Source of the DNA: CAWAHD01 sp963781785 | Lineage (GTDB): Bacteria > Planctomycetota > Planctomycetia > Isosphaerales > Isosphaeraceae | Reading direction: 5' to 3' | DNA: 64,000 nucleotides | Assembly: GCA_963781785.1 (NCBI GenBank) | Contig: CAWAHD010000002.1 | Coordinates: 3,472,001 to 3,536,000, forward strand | Part shown: positions 52,901 through 63,554 of the stretch, one piece after another | Numbering within the stretch: position 1 is the stretch's first letter | Layout: each line of letters starts with the position of its first letter | Translations under genes and position numbers: made by a program | Notes under the pieces: generated by a model | What the model saw: the letters and a program-made list of their open reading frames with translations, nothing else | Databases searched by the model: none | Told to the model about the DNA's origin: nothing

Positions 52901-55900
52901 GCCGGATTGGTGAAGGTGGCGACCGGCACGCTGCCGGTCGACTGGTCGACCACCGCGGATACCGGCACGCCGGTGATAACGGGCGCCGGATCGAGCACGT
53001 CGATCGGGAAGTTGTAGGTGACCGTGTCGCCATAGGCCTCGGCGATCGTCTCGGTGATCATCAAATCGCCGGCTTGCTGGTAGGTGTGGGTGTCGGCGAG
53101 CGCCCCGGTGCTCGTCGTCGTGAACTGCGACGATTGGCCGTCGCCCCAGTGGACGGTCACCGTCCAGGGCCCGATCCCCGCGGCCGAGAGCGTGCCGAGC
53201 TGGACCGTCGCGGCGATGCCTTCGACGACGTCGTTGTTTTCCGAGCTCGAGGGCGGCGTCAAGGTCGGGGGGACCGCCAGGGAGGTGACCATCACCTGCG
53301 CAGTACCCGACCCCTCATTGCCGGCGACGGTGAAGGTGACGGTATAGGTCCCGGCATTGCCTGGTGTGAAGGTGAACGACGGCCCGGTCCCGTCGGTGAT
53401 GACCTGGTCGTTGGTGCTGACCACGTGCCAGTCGTAAGTGAGCGTGTCGGCGTCGTCGGGATCGACGAACGAGGCGTTGAGGGTCACCGGCGTGCCCTCG
53501 TTGACCGTCTGGTTCGGCCCGGCCGAGACGTCGAGGAACGGGACCGAGTTGACGAAGATCATCTCGCCGGAGCCATAAATGATGATGTCCGGCGGCAAGT
53601 GGCGCGAGCACGGTGTCGTCGGCCGGGCCGCCGATGATCGTGTCGTCGCCCGAGCCGGCGTACATCGTGTCGCCGGCCGTCGGGTCGTTCCCCAGGGAGA
53701 ACGTGTACATGAACAGCTCGTAGTATCCCGACTGGCCGGAGGCGAGGGCGGCGTTGGCCCCCACCGCCACGAAGTAAGTCCCCGTGCTGGGCAGGGTGAA
53801 GTCGAGGATCCACGAGTCGTCGGTCTGGTACGAGTTGTTGTTGCAAGCGACCTGCTCGACCTGGCCCGAACTCGTCTCGTAGTACAGGGTCAGCGTGGAG
53901 TCGAAGGCGCCCAGCGGGCTGCCGAGCACCGCGGTGAGAACCTGGATATTGATCAGCGAGCCGGCCTGCCCGGTGAACGAGTAGTAGTCGGTATAGGTCT
54001 GCTGCTGCGCATTCACGCCGAGGAATGCGACGACGTCGGCGGCCGTGACGTTGAAGACCTGGTCGGCGTCGGTCCCTTCCAGGATCGTGTCGGGCACCAC
54101 CAGCGGCTCAAGCGAGATCGGCGTGGCGCTGGCGAACGATTCGTGATCGACGCTGTTCGGCTCGATGATCGGGTCGCCGTCCTCGCCGTAGGCCAGCGCG
54201 ATGGCCTCGCGGGCGCCGAAGAACGGGTCGGCGATCGCCTCCTCAATCGTCTGGCCCACCGAGGCGCCGGAGGCGATGATGTGGTCGGTCGTCTGGTCGG
54301 CGTCGTCGGGGCCGGTGTAGGGCGGGTCGAAGAGCGACTCCGACAAGTCCGGGTCGAAGCCAGTCCCGATCGGGCCGAAGGCATCCTGGTGCTCCAGGCC
54401 CGAGAGGTGGCCCAGCTCGTGCGCCGCGATCGTCGCCGTCAGGCCGACGAGGTTGGTGAAGTTTGCCGGCGGCTCGTCGGTGCCGCCCAGGAAGTTGTTG
54501 ATGTTGACGTAGGCTGTGTCGGGCTGCGTGACCATCAGCGTGCCCGGGCTGCCGGTGTTGACGTAGCCCAGGCTCGACGGCGGCACCGGGATCGTGGGGA
54601 ACGGCACCGCCTGGCTGGGGATCAGCGAGATCGCGCCAGATACGAACTGGTCGCGCCAGTCGATCGCGGAGGCGAGGCCCCCCTCCAGGCCGGTCAGGAC
54701 CGGATCGTTGATGTAGATCGTGGTGTACGGACCCGAAGTTGGCACCGTCTGGGTGAACACGTACGAGAACGCCGAGTAATCGGCGGTCAACTGCGCCTGG
54801 ATCGCGTTCCGCTCCTGCGGGGTGTAGACGATCTGACCGGGGACGGCCAGGCTGTCGAAGTCGAGCAGCACGGTGCGGGTGACGTCGCCTTGCAGCACGT
54901 CGTTGCCGCCCAGGCCGAGGATGAGATCCTGGCCGCCGCCGCCCAACAGCGTGTTGTTCCGCGCGTTGCCGATGATCGTGTCGTCATAGGCGCTGCCGGT
55001 GACGTTGGAGATTCCCATCGGGCTGGACAGCGTGACCGTCAAGCCGATGAACCCAGGGCACGCGGGTATCACGGTCTGCGGACCGGTCTGGCTGAGGTCA
55101 ATCGAGATGCCGGCCGACGCCTGTGAGAAGTCGAGCGTGGCGATGTTGGTCCCCTGCGGCTCGTCGATGACCACGCTGCCGGCAGAGCCGGCCGACGCGA
55201 ACGTGTCGGCGGCGCCGGGGTTCTGCGGGTCGATGCCCGACTGGCCTACGGACTGGAACGTGTCATTGCCGCCGCCGCCAACCAGCGAATCGTCGCCGTA
55301 GCCCGCCACGAGCGTGTCGTTCTTGTGGGAGCCGATCAGAGTGTCATCGCCGGTGCCGCCCATCAAGAGCGTGTTGCCCGAGAACTGCGACGCGTCGAGC
55401 ACCATGTTGCCGCTCGCGGCCGACAGCAGGGCGTTCCGGAATCCGCTGATGGTCGAGACTGCGCCCGAGGCGCTGGTCAGCGCCGTGTTGGTCAGTGTCA
55501 CGCTTGAGGTCGCAAAGTCCATGAGCCACGAGTCGGGGCCGCCGGCCGTGATCGCGTCGTCGCCCGTGCCCGCGTCGAGCACCGCGTCGCCCGTGCCCCC
55601 GTAGATCAGATCATTGCCGTAACCGCCCGTGATCGACTCGGCGCCCGGGCCGGTGTAGATCGTGTCGTCGCCGGCACCGCCGTCAATCGTCGTGTCGGCC
55701 GACTCGCCGAACATCACGTCGTCGCCCAGCCCGCCCTGGATCGAGGTCTGGCCCGTGCCGCCGAAGATCACGTTGTTGCCGGTGCCGCCGACGATGGTGA
55801 TGGGCCCGGGCCCGCCATAGATCGTCATGTCCCCGGAGTCGCCGTAGATCAGGTCCACGCCCGAGCCGCCCGTGATCGTCGCGTTCCCTGTCCAGCCAAA

Positions 55901-58900
55901 GAACGTGTCGTTGCCCGGGCCGAACGTGACGTTCGCATCGCCCGCGCCGCCGAAGACGTTGTCGTTCGTGCCGCCGTTACTCAGGTTGATATCGCTGTTC
56001 AATCCGGCGTAGATGTTGTCGTTGTTGGCCCCGTTGTTGAGCACGATGTCGCCGTTCGAGCCGGCATAGATGTTGTCGTTGGTGGCGCCGTTGTTGAGCA
56101 TAATATCGCCGTTTGAGCCGGCATAGATGTTGTCGTTGGTGGCGCCGTTGTTGAGCGTGATGTCGCCGTTCGAGGCCGCATAGATGTTGTCGTAGGTCGC
56201 GCCGCCCTGGAGGGTGACGGCGCCGCTCGCGCCGCAGTAGATGTTGTCGTTGGTGGCGCCGTTGTTGAGCGTGATGTCGCCGCCCGAGGCCGCGTAGATG
56301 TTGTCGTTGGTCGCCCCGTTGTTGAGGTTGATGTCGCCGCCCGCGGCGCCATAAATGTTGTCGTTGGTATCGCCGTTGTTGAGGTTGATGTCGCCGCCTG
56401 AGGCGCCGTAGATGTTGTCGTTGGTCGATCCGTTGTTGAGGTTGATGTCGCCGCCCGAGGCGCCGTAGAGCAGGTCGGCGTTATCGGCGGTGACGAGGTT
56501 GCCGTCTGGCGAGCCGACGTACTTGGTGAACGTACCCTGGAGGACGACGGTGTCATCGGTGACCGAGCCGTCGTAACTGCGGTAGTAGACCGTCTGGGAT
56601 CCCGACCTATTGAGGTTGATGGTGATTGGCACGCTGGAGCTGGAGAAGTCAAGCGTGTCCTGGCCGCTCGAGGACGCCTCCACCATCGGGTCGTGGCCAG
56701 GATTGATCTGGAAGTCATCGATGCCCGTCGTGCCGACGAGTGTGTCGTCGCCGCCGGTGGAGATCAGCGTGTCCAGGCCCGCCCCGCCGACGAGGCTGTT
56801 AGCACCCGTGCCGGCAACGAGCAGGTCCTGGCCCTGGCCGCCCAGGAGCGTCTCGCCGCTGCCGAGCCCGTCGAGCTCGACCGCAACGGTCGACAGGCCG
56901 CTGGCGTTGACCTTGTCGCTCGACCCGTCGACCTGCACGAAGAACCGGTCCACGCCCGGCGCCACGCTGCCGGGCGTGAACGTGTCGGTGAAATTGCTCT
57001 GCGTGATGACGAAGACCTGGACGATGTCGCTGCCCGTGAGGCCCGTCGCGTCGGTCGCCGTGGCGGTGACCACCAGCGTCTCGATCGCGTCCGCGGCCGC
57101 GAAGCTGATTGTCGAAACCCCCGTCGGGTTGAGGATCGTCGTGCCGTCGTATACCACCGTCCAGGCCACCGAATCGGCGCCCGGCACGCCCGGATCGGAC
57201 ACGACGGCCTTGAGCTCGATCATCTGCGACGACGAGCTGCTCACCACGCTCTCGATCTGGACCTGAGGCAGCGAGTCCTCGACCGAGACGGACGTGGCCG
57301 CGACGGTTGGCGTGTTCGTGCCGGCGGAGACTGAGACCGTGATCGTGTCGGTGACGAGGGTCGTGGGCGCGACGCCGGCGGGGTTATTCAGGTACTGGTG
57401 TGTCGCGATGTAGTCGAAAACGCCCGGTTGCGAAGTGGCGAAGACCTGGTTGTCGCCGCTGGTGAGCATGGTGTTGGGCATGCCGTCGCCCCACTCGATC
57501 GTCACGGTGAAAGGCTCGGCCGTGGCAGGGTCGGTAAAACTGCCGGTCAGCGTGACCGTGTCGGCGCCGTGGATGGTCGGCGTGAACGCCGACGCGCCGC
57601 CCGCAGTCGAGAGCACCACGTCGGCGCCGGCCTGCTCCGTGGCGGCGTTGCTCACGGTGATGGCCGCGGACTGCTCACCGAGCGTGGTCGTGCCATCGAG
57701 CACCTGGGCAGCGATGGTATAATAGCCCACCACGACGTTGGCGGGGTTTGCCAGCGCGCTGGCCGGATTGTCGGGGTAGTCGTGTGTCGCGGAGTAGCTG
57801 GTGGCGCCCGGAGGCACCGGCACCGTCGTGGCCGACGAGTCGTCGCCCCAGTTGATCACGACTGACGTGGCTCCGGCAAGGGTGCCGGTGAGCGGCCCGG
57901 TGACGGTGACCGCGTTTCCAACCGTCTCCGACGCTGTCAGGTTCGCGGCGCCGAATGCCAGTGCGACGTCGGCCACCGTCTCGTCCGCCGAATCTAGCCC
58001 GACCACCCCCTGGGAGCCGAACAGCGTGGCGTCGATGACGAACTGGCCGGAGGGCAGCCCGGCCGAGCTCTCGAGGTAGACGTGCGATATAGTGAACGAC
58101 GTGGCGCCCGCCGCGATCCTGAGCGTGGTCGGCGCCGTGCCGTCGTCCCAATCGATCACGACCGAGGTGGCCCCGGCTTGGGCGCTGGTCAGGGTGCCGG
58201 TGACGCTCACGGGCTGACCGACCGTGCCAGGCGACGGCGAGACCGCCAGGCCTGTGGTGGCCAATGGCGGCCGCGCGGCACCGCGCCGACGACCTCTACC
58301 TGGGCCTGCGCGGTCGAATTGATCAACGTGGAATCGGCCAGCGTCGCGCTAATGACGTAGTTCCCGGCCGAAGCGTAGGCGTGCGGAATCGCAAAGGCCG
58401 ACGAGCCGGCCTCCAGCGTCTCCAAGGTCGGCGCGGAGCCGTCGTCCCAGTTGATCGTGACCGTGACTGGGAACGCCAGGTCGATTTCCTCGAAGGTGCC
58501 GCTTAAAATCACCGAGTCGGCCGTCTGACCGCTCCCGCCCGCGGTGTAGGTCGTCGCCGCGGAGACGCTCAGGGGGACGCCCTGCGCGTAGAGGTCGGCG
58601 ACCCCGGTCCCGCCCCCTGCGCCGGCGACCATCAGGCCGTCGTTGATGTCGAGGAAGCCGACCGCCCCGCCGAAGGCGTCGCCCGTCACCGGCGCCGGCT
58701 CCTGGACGGCGCCGATGAGCTGGGGAATGAACGAAGTCGTGTTCGAGACCGGCGGGCCTACGTTGAACAGGTACGCGGCCCCGGCGTCGCCGGCGCCCAT
58801 CGAGGCGCCCGGCGCGCCGATCAGGACCTCATCGCCGGCGGCCGCGACCGAGGTGCCAAACGCGCCGCCTGCGCCGGGCGGCTCGGGGAATTCCGCAAGG

Positions 58901-61900
58901 TGGGTGCCCGTCGGGGTGTACAGGAACGCTGCGCCCGCGCCGTCGTTATCTCGCGGCGAGCCGATCACCACGTCCGACCCGACGCCCGCCACCGATGTGC
59001 CGAAGCCGTAGCTCGCACTCGCGGCCGGGTTGGAGATGGAATACGTCGGAGAGCCGCTGGTGCCGCTGAAGACATAGACTGCACCCGTGGTCGTGGCCGA
59101 GACAAACTGGTCGGGCGCCCCCACAATCAGCTCGTCGCCGCTGCCCGAGGGAGCCGTGCCGTAAGCCAGCCGCCCCGAACTCACTGCCGACGCTGCCACC
59201 CGGGTTGCTGGCCTCGTACAGGAACGATCCGAAGCTGGGCGAAGTCGTCTGGCCCGTGAAGAGATAGACTGCCCCGTGGCCGCCGGCGTCGCCCGGCGCG
59301 CCGACGGCGATGTCGGTGCCGTCCGAGGCGATCGCCGAGCCAAACCCGCCGCCCTGGTGCGCGACCGGATCGTTGAGAGTCGCCAATGGCATCCCGAAGG
59401 TCGGGCTGAGCGGATCGGCGTCAAACACGTACACCACACCGTCGCCCCCGTTCGCGCCGGCTGCCCCGACCAGGAGGTCGTTGCCGTCGGTGGCGACGGC
59501 CGCGCCGAACTCGTCGCCTGGAATTCCGACCGCTTCCTGGAACGAAAGGATCAACTGGCCGTAGTTGTAAGTCGTCAACTCGGCGTCGTCGTTGGGGACG
59601 CCATCGCAAAGCTCGACCGCCCCGGCCCCACCGTCTCCATTCGGGGCACCGACTGCGACGTTGCCGTCGACCGTGGCGATCGACGTCCCGAATCCAGTGC
59701 CGGACGACGCCGGTGTGAAGGTCAGAGGCGCCGCGTACGCCTGTGGCACGAACCCCGGCGGCACGTCCACCACGTCGATCGTGCCGGTCGCCTGGCTCGA
59801 GTCGTCGAAGCTGTCGGTGACCGTCAGCGCGACCGTGTACGTCCCCGGCGCCCGGTAGATGTGGATCGTCGCCGAGCCGGTCGCGGTCCCCCCATCGCCG
59901 AACGACCAGTTATAGGTGAGCGGCTCGCCGTTGGGGTCGGTCGAACCCAGGCCGCTGAAGTGGACCGGCGTCCCTTCGTTGACCGTCAGGTTGGTGAAGC
60001 CGATGACCGCCGTGGGCGGCGTGGGGGTGCCGAAGTCAAACGCGAACGGCGAGGTCGTGCCGAGCTGCGGGTCGGCGGCCGTCGGGTCGGTCGCCGTCGC
60101 CGTGACGTAGGCGGCGCCCTCTGAAGGCGTGGCGAACGAGACGCTGAAGCTCACGGTCCCCGAGGAGTTGGTCACGACCGTGTCCGAGCCCAACAGGTAC
60201 CGGCCCTCGCCGTAGCTCTTGTTCACAAACGACGTCAACGAGTAGAAGTCGAGCGCGTACCTGCTGCTCGGCGAGCCGACGAACGTACCACCGATGGTTG
60301 TCTCCCCGCCCACGTTGGAAAGGCTACTTATGGTCGGGGCATTGACGGCCCCGCTGCCCAGGACGATTCCCGGCTCCTGGTCGCCGAACATCGAGTTGTA
60401 ACGGATCGTGTTGCCGGGCCCGGCCGTGGCATCGACATCCACGCCGTTGCCGGCGCTGTAAGCGATCGTGTTGCCGGCGCCGGTGGTAGTGCCGCCGATC
60501 GTGTTGTCGAGCGAGTTTCCGGAGATGAGCACGCCGGTCGCGTTGCCCAGCGAGTTGGAGCCGGTGATGTCGGTACCGATCAGGTTGGATTGCACGAGAT
60601 CGTACTGGTCGTTCGAGAGCAAGCCGATGCCTGCCCCGGCGCTCGCCGAGATGATGTTGCCGGCGCCGGCCGTCGTCCCGCCGATCGTGACGTCGGACCA
60701 GCCGGAGAGAGCCACGCCGTCGGTCCCGTTGCCCAGCGCGATCGACCCGGACTTGTCCGTGCCGATCAAGTTGCCCAGGATCGCCGCTCCGAACGTCGCG
60801 CTGCCCTGCATCAAGATGCCCGCCGCGGCATTGGCCGAGATCACGTTGCCGGCCCCCTGCGCCGTGCCGCCGATCGTGGTGCCGGCCGAGATGTTCACCT
60901 CGATCCCGGAGCCGGCGTTGCCCAAAGGCTGCGTCCCGGTCTGATCGACGCCCACGTAGTTGCCGTCGATGATCGTCCCGGCCGAGGCGCCCTCGATCTG
61001 CACACCGTCGCCCAGGTTTCCGGAGATCACGTTGCTGGCCAGGACCGTCGTGCCGCCGATCGTCACGTCCGTCCCGGCCGAGACGACGATGCCGCCTGTC
61101 GTGTTACCTACCGGGACCGTCCCCCTGACGTCGGTTCCAATCAAGTTGCCCGCCACGAGGATGTCCGACGTTCCGACGAGGAATACGCCGACGTCGTTGC
61201 CCGAGATGACGTTCCGCGCCCCACCGATCGAGCCGCCGATGGTGCTGGCCGTCGCGCCAGAGATAAACACCCCCTCACCGGCGTTGCCGAGGGCGACCTC
61301 CCCGGTCGCGTCGAGGCCGATCAGGTTGCCTTCGACCACGTTGCCGGTCGTGCCGCTGGTGTCCAACTCGACGCCGTTGCCGGCGTTGCCCGAGATCAGG
61401 TTCGCGGCCGCGGCGGTGGTCCCGCCGATCGTGTTTCCGGTGGCACCGCTCGTGAGCAACACGCCGTCGTTGATATTCCCCAGGGCCGCGGTGCCGTCGC
61501 GATTGGTGCCGATCCAGTTCCCCGCAACGAAGTTTGCGGTGGTGCCCGAGCCGGTGATCTCGACGCCGTCGCCGGTGTTTCCCGAGATCACGTTGCCCGC
61601 ACCCGAGACCGCGCCGCCGATCGTAATGGCGGATGCGCCTGAACTGACTTCGATTCCGGTGCCATTCGGTACCGCGACCGTGCCTGTCGGGTCGGCGCCG
61701 ACAATGTTCCCTTCAATGGCGTTCGGGCCGGAGGGACCGGTAGAGCATAAGATGCCGATAGCATTGCCCGAGATCACGTTGCCCAAACCGGTTCCCGGCG
61801 TCGACGTCAGGCCGCCGGTCGTGTAGGACCCAAGCTCCGTCGAGACACCGGCGGGCGTGCCCAGCGAGATCGCAACGGTTCCCGTAATGTCGGTGCCGAT

Positions 61901-63061
61901 ATAGTTGCTCTGCACCACCGAACCGGACGAGCCGTACAAGTCGACATTGCTAGAATTGGTGATGAAGGGGCCATTGGCGGAGATGACATTGCGCCCGCCT
62001 GGCTCACCGATGACCGTATCGGGCGAGTCCCCGACTTCGACGCCATACGCGCCGAAGGCACCGTTCGCATTGCCGAGCCCAGCCGTGCCGCTCGCGTCAG
62101 TGCCGATCAGATTGCCGGCCACGAGGTTGGTGGGACCCGCCTGGTAGATCAGGATGCCCGCAAATCCGTTGGCTGAGATGACATTGCCCGCACAGGTGCC
62201 GGGCGTCGCGGTCACTCCGCCGATCGTGTTGCCGGAAGAGCCGAAGGTGACCGTGACGCCGCCATTTGAGATGTTGTCCGGGCCAATATTGTTGCCAACC
62301 GCGACCGTGCCGGTGACGTCGGTGCCGATGTAGTTGCCCTCGACGACGTTGTCATTGGCCTCGTAGATAACCACGCCGTCAATACTGTTGCCCGAGATGA
62401 TATTCCGCGCCGCGGCCGTCGTGCCACCGATCGTGTTGTCCGAGGTGCCGATGCCGCTGATGTATACGCCATAGCCTTGACTGGCGGCCGAGGCAGTGCC
62501 GGCGGCGTTGGTGCCGATGTACGAGCCCTGCACCAGATTGCCGCTACTGTTGATCAAGATTCCGATATCATCGAAACTATTGATCGTCAGCGCCAGGATG
62601 GTGCTACCGCCGGAGCCAGTGGCAAGATCCAGCCCGTTTGTCCCGACTCCTGCGCTGGCGCCGTCCACGTCAATGAGCGGCGCGCCGACATATCCTGGCT
62701 GGCTGGTGCCGTCGATCAGCACCGGCACCGTGAGACTCGGCAGCGCCGATAGCGGGGCGATCGTCCAGACGCCGTCCGCGTAGCCGGAATCCGTGGTTGG
62801 AATGTCGAAGTCAATTGCGTTCGGGCCCGGCCCGTTTGAGTCCGAGTCGACGATCGCCTGACGCAGCGACCCGACACCCAAGTCGGACGTGTTGGTGACG
62901 GTGTAAACCGACAGCAGCATCCGCCGGCCGAGGTCAAGGACGTCTGGCCGGCAGGCCAGTCGCGTCCTCCCGATCACCGCCCGCCGCCGTCTCCACAACC
63001 GGCGCCGCCGACTTTTTGCTTGTCCCTGTTCGCCGGAGCCCGGACGATGATCTCGACCCAT
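49950..63061 (-). CDS. G2: giant multidomain surface protein, paralogue of G1 (about 4,370 aa)
   Basis: One minus-strand reading unit of 13.1 kb broken by seven single-base indels, near 59172 (insertion), 58264 (deletion), 53595 (insertion), 52640, 52001, 51567 (deletions) and 50814 (insertion). Each break leaves the paralogous G1 domain continuing in the next frame; two are lost bases in C or G runs. ATG 63061 (AGAGGGG upstream) gives an Arg-rich N-terminus and 'RPDVLDLGRRMLLSVYTVT', a LEPR-like export signature. Domain order matches G1: beta-helix, PKD, FG-GAP propeller, PKD-like, RTX, metzincin, PPC-like, PKD, TadG-like, sedolisin. It ends in an Ala/Pro/Gly-rich tail with a membrane helix ('LDLLLAMGFCGALIGLPAA'). 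The glycosyltransferase and kinase genes follow on the same strand, 35 bases away, so the three probably form an operon. Confidence 0.8.
50780..51925 (-). other. G2 S53 sedolisin domain
   Basis: 'TPLDGTGQTIAIVDAYDDPS' begins the domain. Catalytic Glu/Asp are in EEALDVEW, the oxyanion Asp in 'LASTGDDGAAGAEY' and the Ser in GGTSLATPAWAG (codon 51033-51031). The frame break near 51567 falls after the Glu/Asp pair and that near 50814 after 'VTGLGTPVA'. The active-site set is complete once the breaks are bridged. Confidence 0.8.
51950..52690 (-). other. G2 TadG-like Gly/Ser beta-solenoid domain
   Basis: The frames joined across the breaks near 52640 and 52001 give a 'VLDPSAGGA(L)NLSGSASI' type start, then 'GVYVIEGGGFSVSGAGSV' and 'GVLIVNAGSDYPS', collinear with the same domain in G1. 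PKD-like domains occupy about 53560-52700 between the PPC-like domain and this one. Confidence 0.5.
53690..54893 (-). other. G2 metzincin-like domain plus PPC-like domain
   Basis: The zinc motif HELGHLSGLEHQD is encoded at 54421-54383. The Met-turn position reads 'HIIASG' (Ile codon 54277-54275), where G1 has 'HIMASG'. A longer insert with 'PFPTIPVPPSSLGYVNTG' sits before the zinc motif. The PPC-like domain follows at about 54130-53690 ('DYYSFTGQAGSLINIQV'). Activity is plausible but less certain than in G1 because the Met is replaced. Confidence 0.75.
54895..56930 (-). other. G2 RTX/haemolysin-type calcium-binding region
   Basis: Follows PKD-like domains (about 58600-56980). GGxGxD nonapeptides run from 'GSGETLLGGQGQDLLVAG' near 56870 to 'LLGGGGQDLILGLGGNDVL' near 54910. 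In the middle is a 19-residue tandem array at about 55965-56475 (separate entry), where G1 has its 27-residue array. Confidence 0.85.
55965..56475 (-). repeat. 57-bp (19-aa) tandem repeat array in G2, about 9 copies
   Basis: Nine tandem units of 57 bp, consensus IYGASGGDINLNNGATNDN, each ending in NDN before the next IY. Variants replace GAS by AAS, AGS or AGL; one copy is diverged (CGASGAVTLQGGATYDN). Nineteen residues do not fit the nonapeptide RTX period (18), so the array is a distinct Asn-rich beta-solenoid-like unit inside an RTX region. Confidence 0.9.
58620..60030 (-). other. G2 PKD domain and seven-copy FG-GAP beta-propeller
   Basis: PKD ('LTVNEGTPVHFSGLGS' ... 'YNWSFGDGG') is followed by seven FG-GAP-type copies: FGTSIATV, FGAAVATD, FGSAIASD, one interrupted by the frame break near 59172 ('GDELIVGAPD'), FGTSVAGV, FGTSVAAA and FGGAVGFL. 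The same seven-blade count as in G1 supports a complete propeller. Confidence 0.75.
60310..62905 (-). repeat. G2 right-handed parallel beta-helix repeat region
   Basis: Opens with 'TVTNTSDLGVGSLRQAI' and continues with the same repeat phrases as G1 ('NTIGGTTAAARNIISGNS', 'NLVAGNLIGTDASGTAGLG'), about 860 residues in all. There are no LamG modules and no second start cassette, so it probably reflects the simpler ancestral arrangement. Confidence 0.85.
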
Positions 63062-63554
63062 GGTGTGCCCCTCTCGTCGGTGGCGTCGCGGCCCATCGGG
63101 CCGCCGTCCCGTCCGCCTCGAACCGGTCCCGTATTGCAGCCCATTCCGCCGCGCATGCCTGCGCGGCGCGACCACGATGTCTTTCGCCCGCAGCGTGCCT
63201 CGAAAGCCGACCTCTCCTTGTCGAAGAACCTCAACGAGAGATTCGGGCCGCCGCAAGTCTCGGCGGTCAGCGTCCCGCTACTCCTTATCTGCGCGCCGGT
63301 CCGAACGTGGACCGAAAAAATGGAACGCCCCTTCAGCATGGCGCGCGGCCCGCTCTCAGCCGGCGGCTGCGCGATTCCCCGCCGCAGACCAACAGGCAGG
63401 AGCTCTATCGCTGGACGCGGTACGACCCTACTCTGTCGGCAGACGATTCCAGCGAGCGGAAGTCCGAATGGAAACCCGGGTTTAGGTCGGGTCGCGACCG
63501 CCGGCACTTCGCACGAAGACCGGCCGTCGTCCCCCCGTCATTGTCTTTTCGCCG
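63062..63554. other. Divergent region between G2 and GT2 genes, with two palindromes
   Basis: 493 bases without a supported gene. Two perfect palindromes, AAACCCGGGTTT (63472-63483) and GGTCGCGACC (63490-63499), lie six bases apart, upstream of the GT2 start. They are candidates for operator sites; no clear -35/-10 pair is visible. Confidence 0.45.

Noticed and set aside
60597..60610. Third copy of the 14-base block AGATCGTACTGGTC
   Set aside because: It lies in G2 coding sequence and encodes DQYDL with common codons; the partner blocks of the 44-nt repeat are absent, so I treat it as chance.
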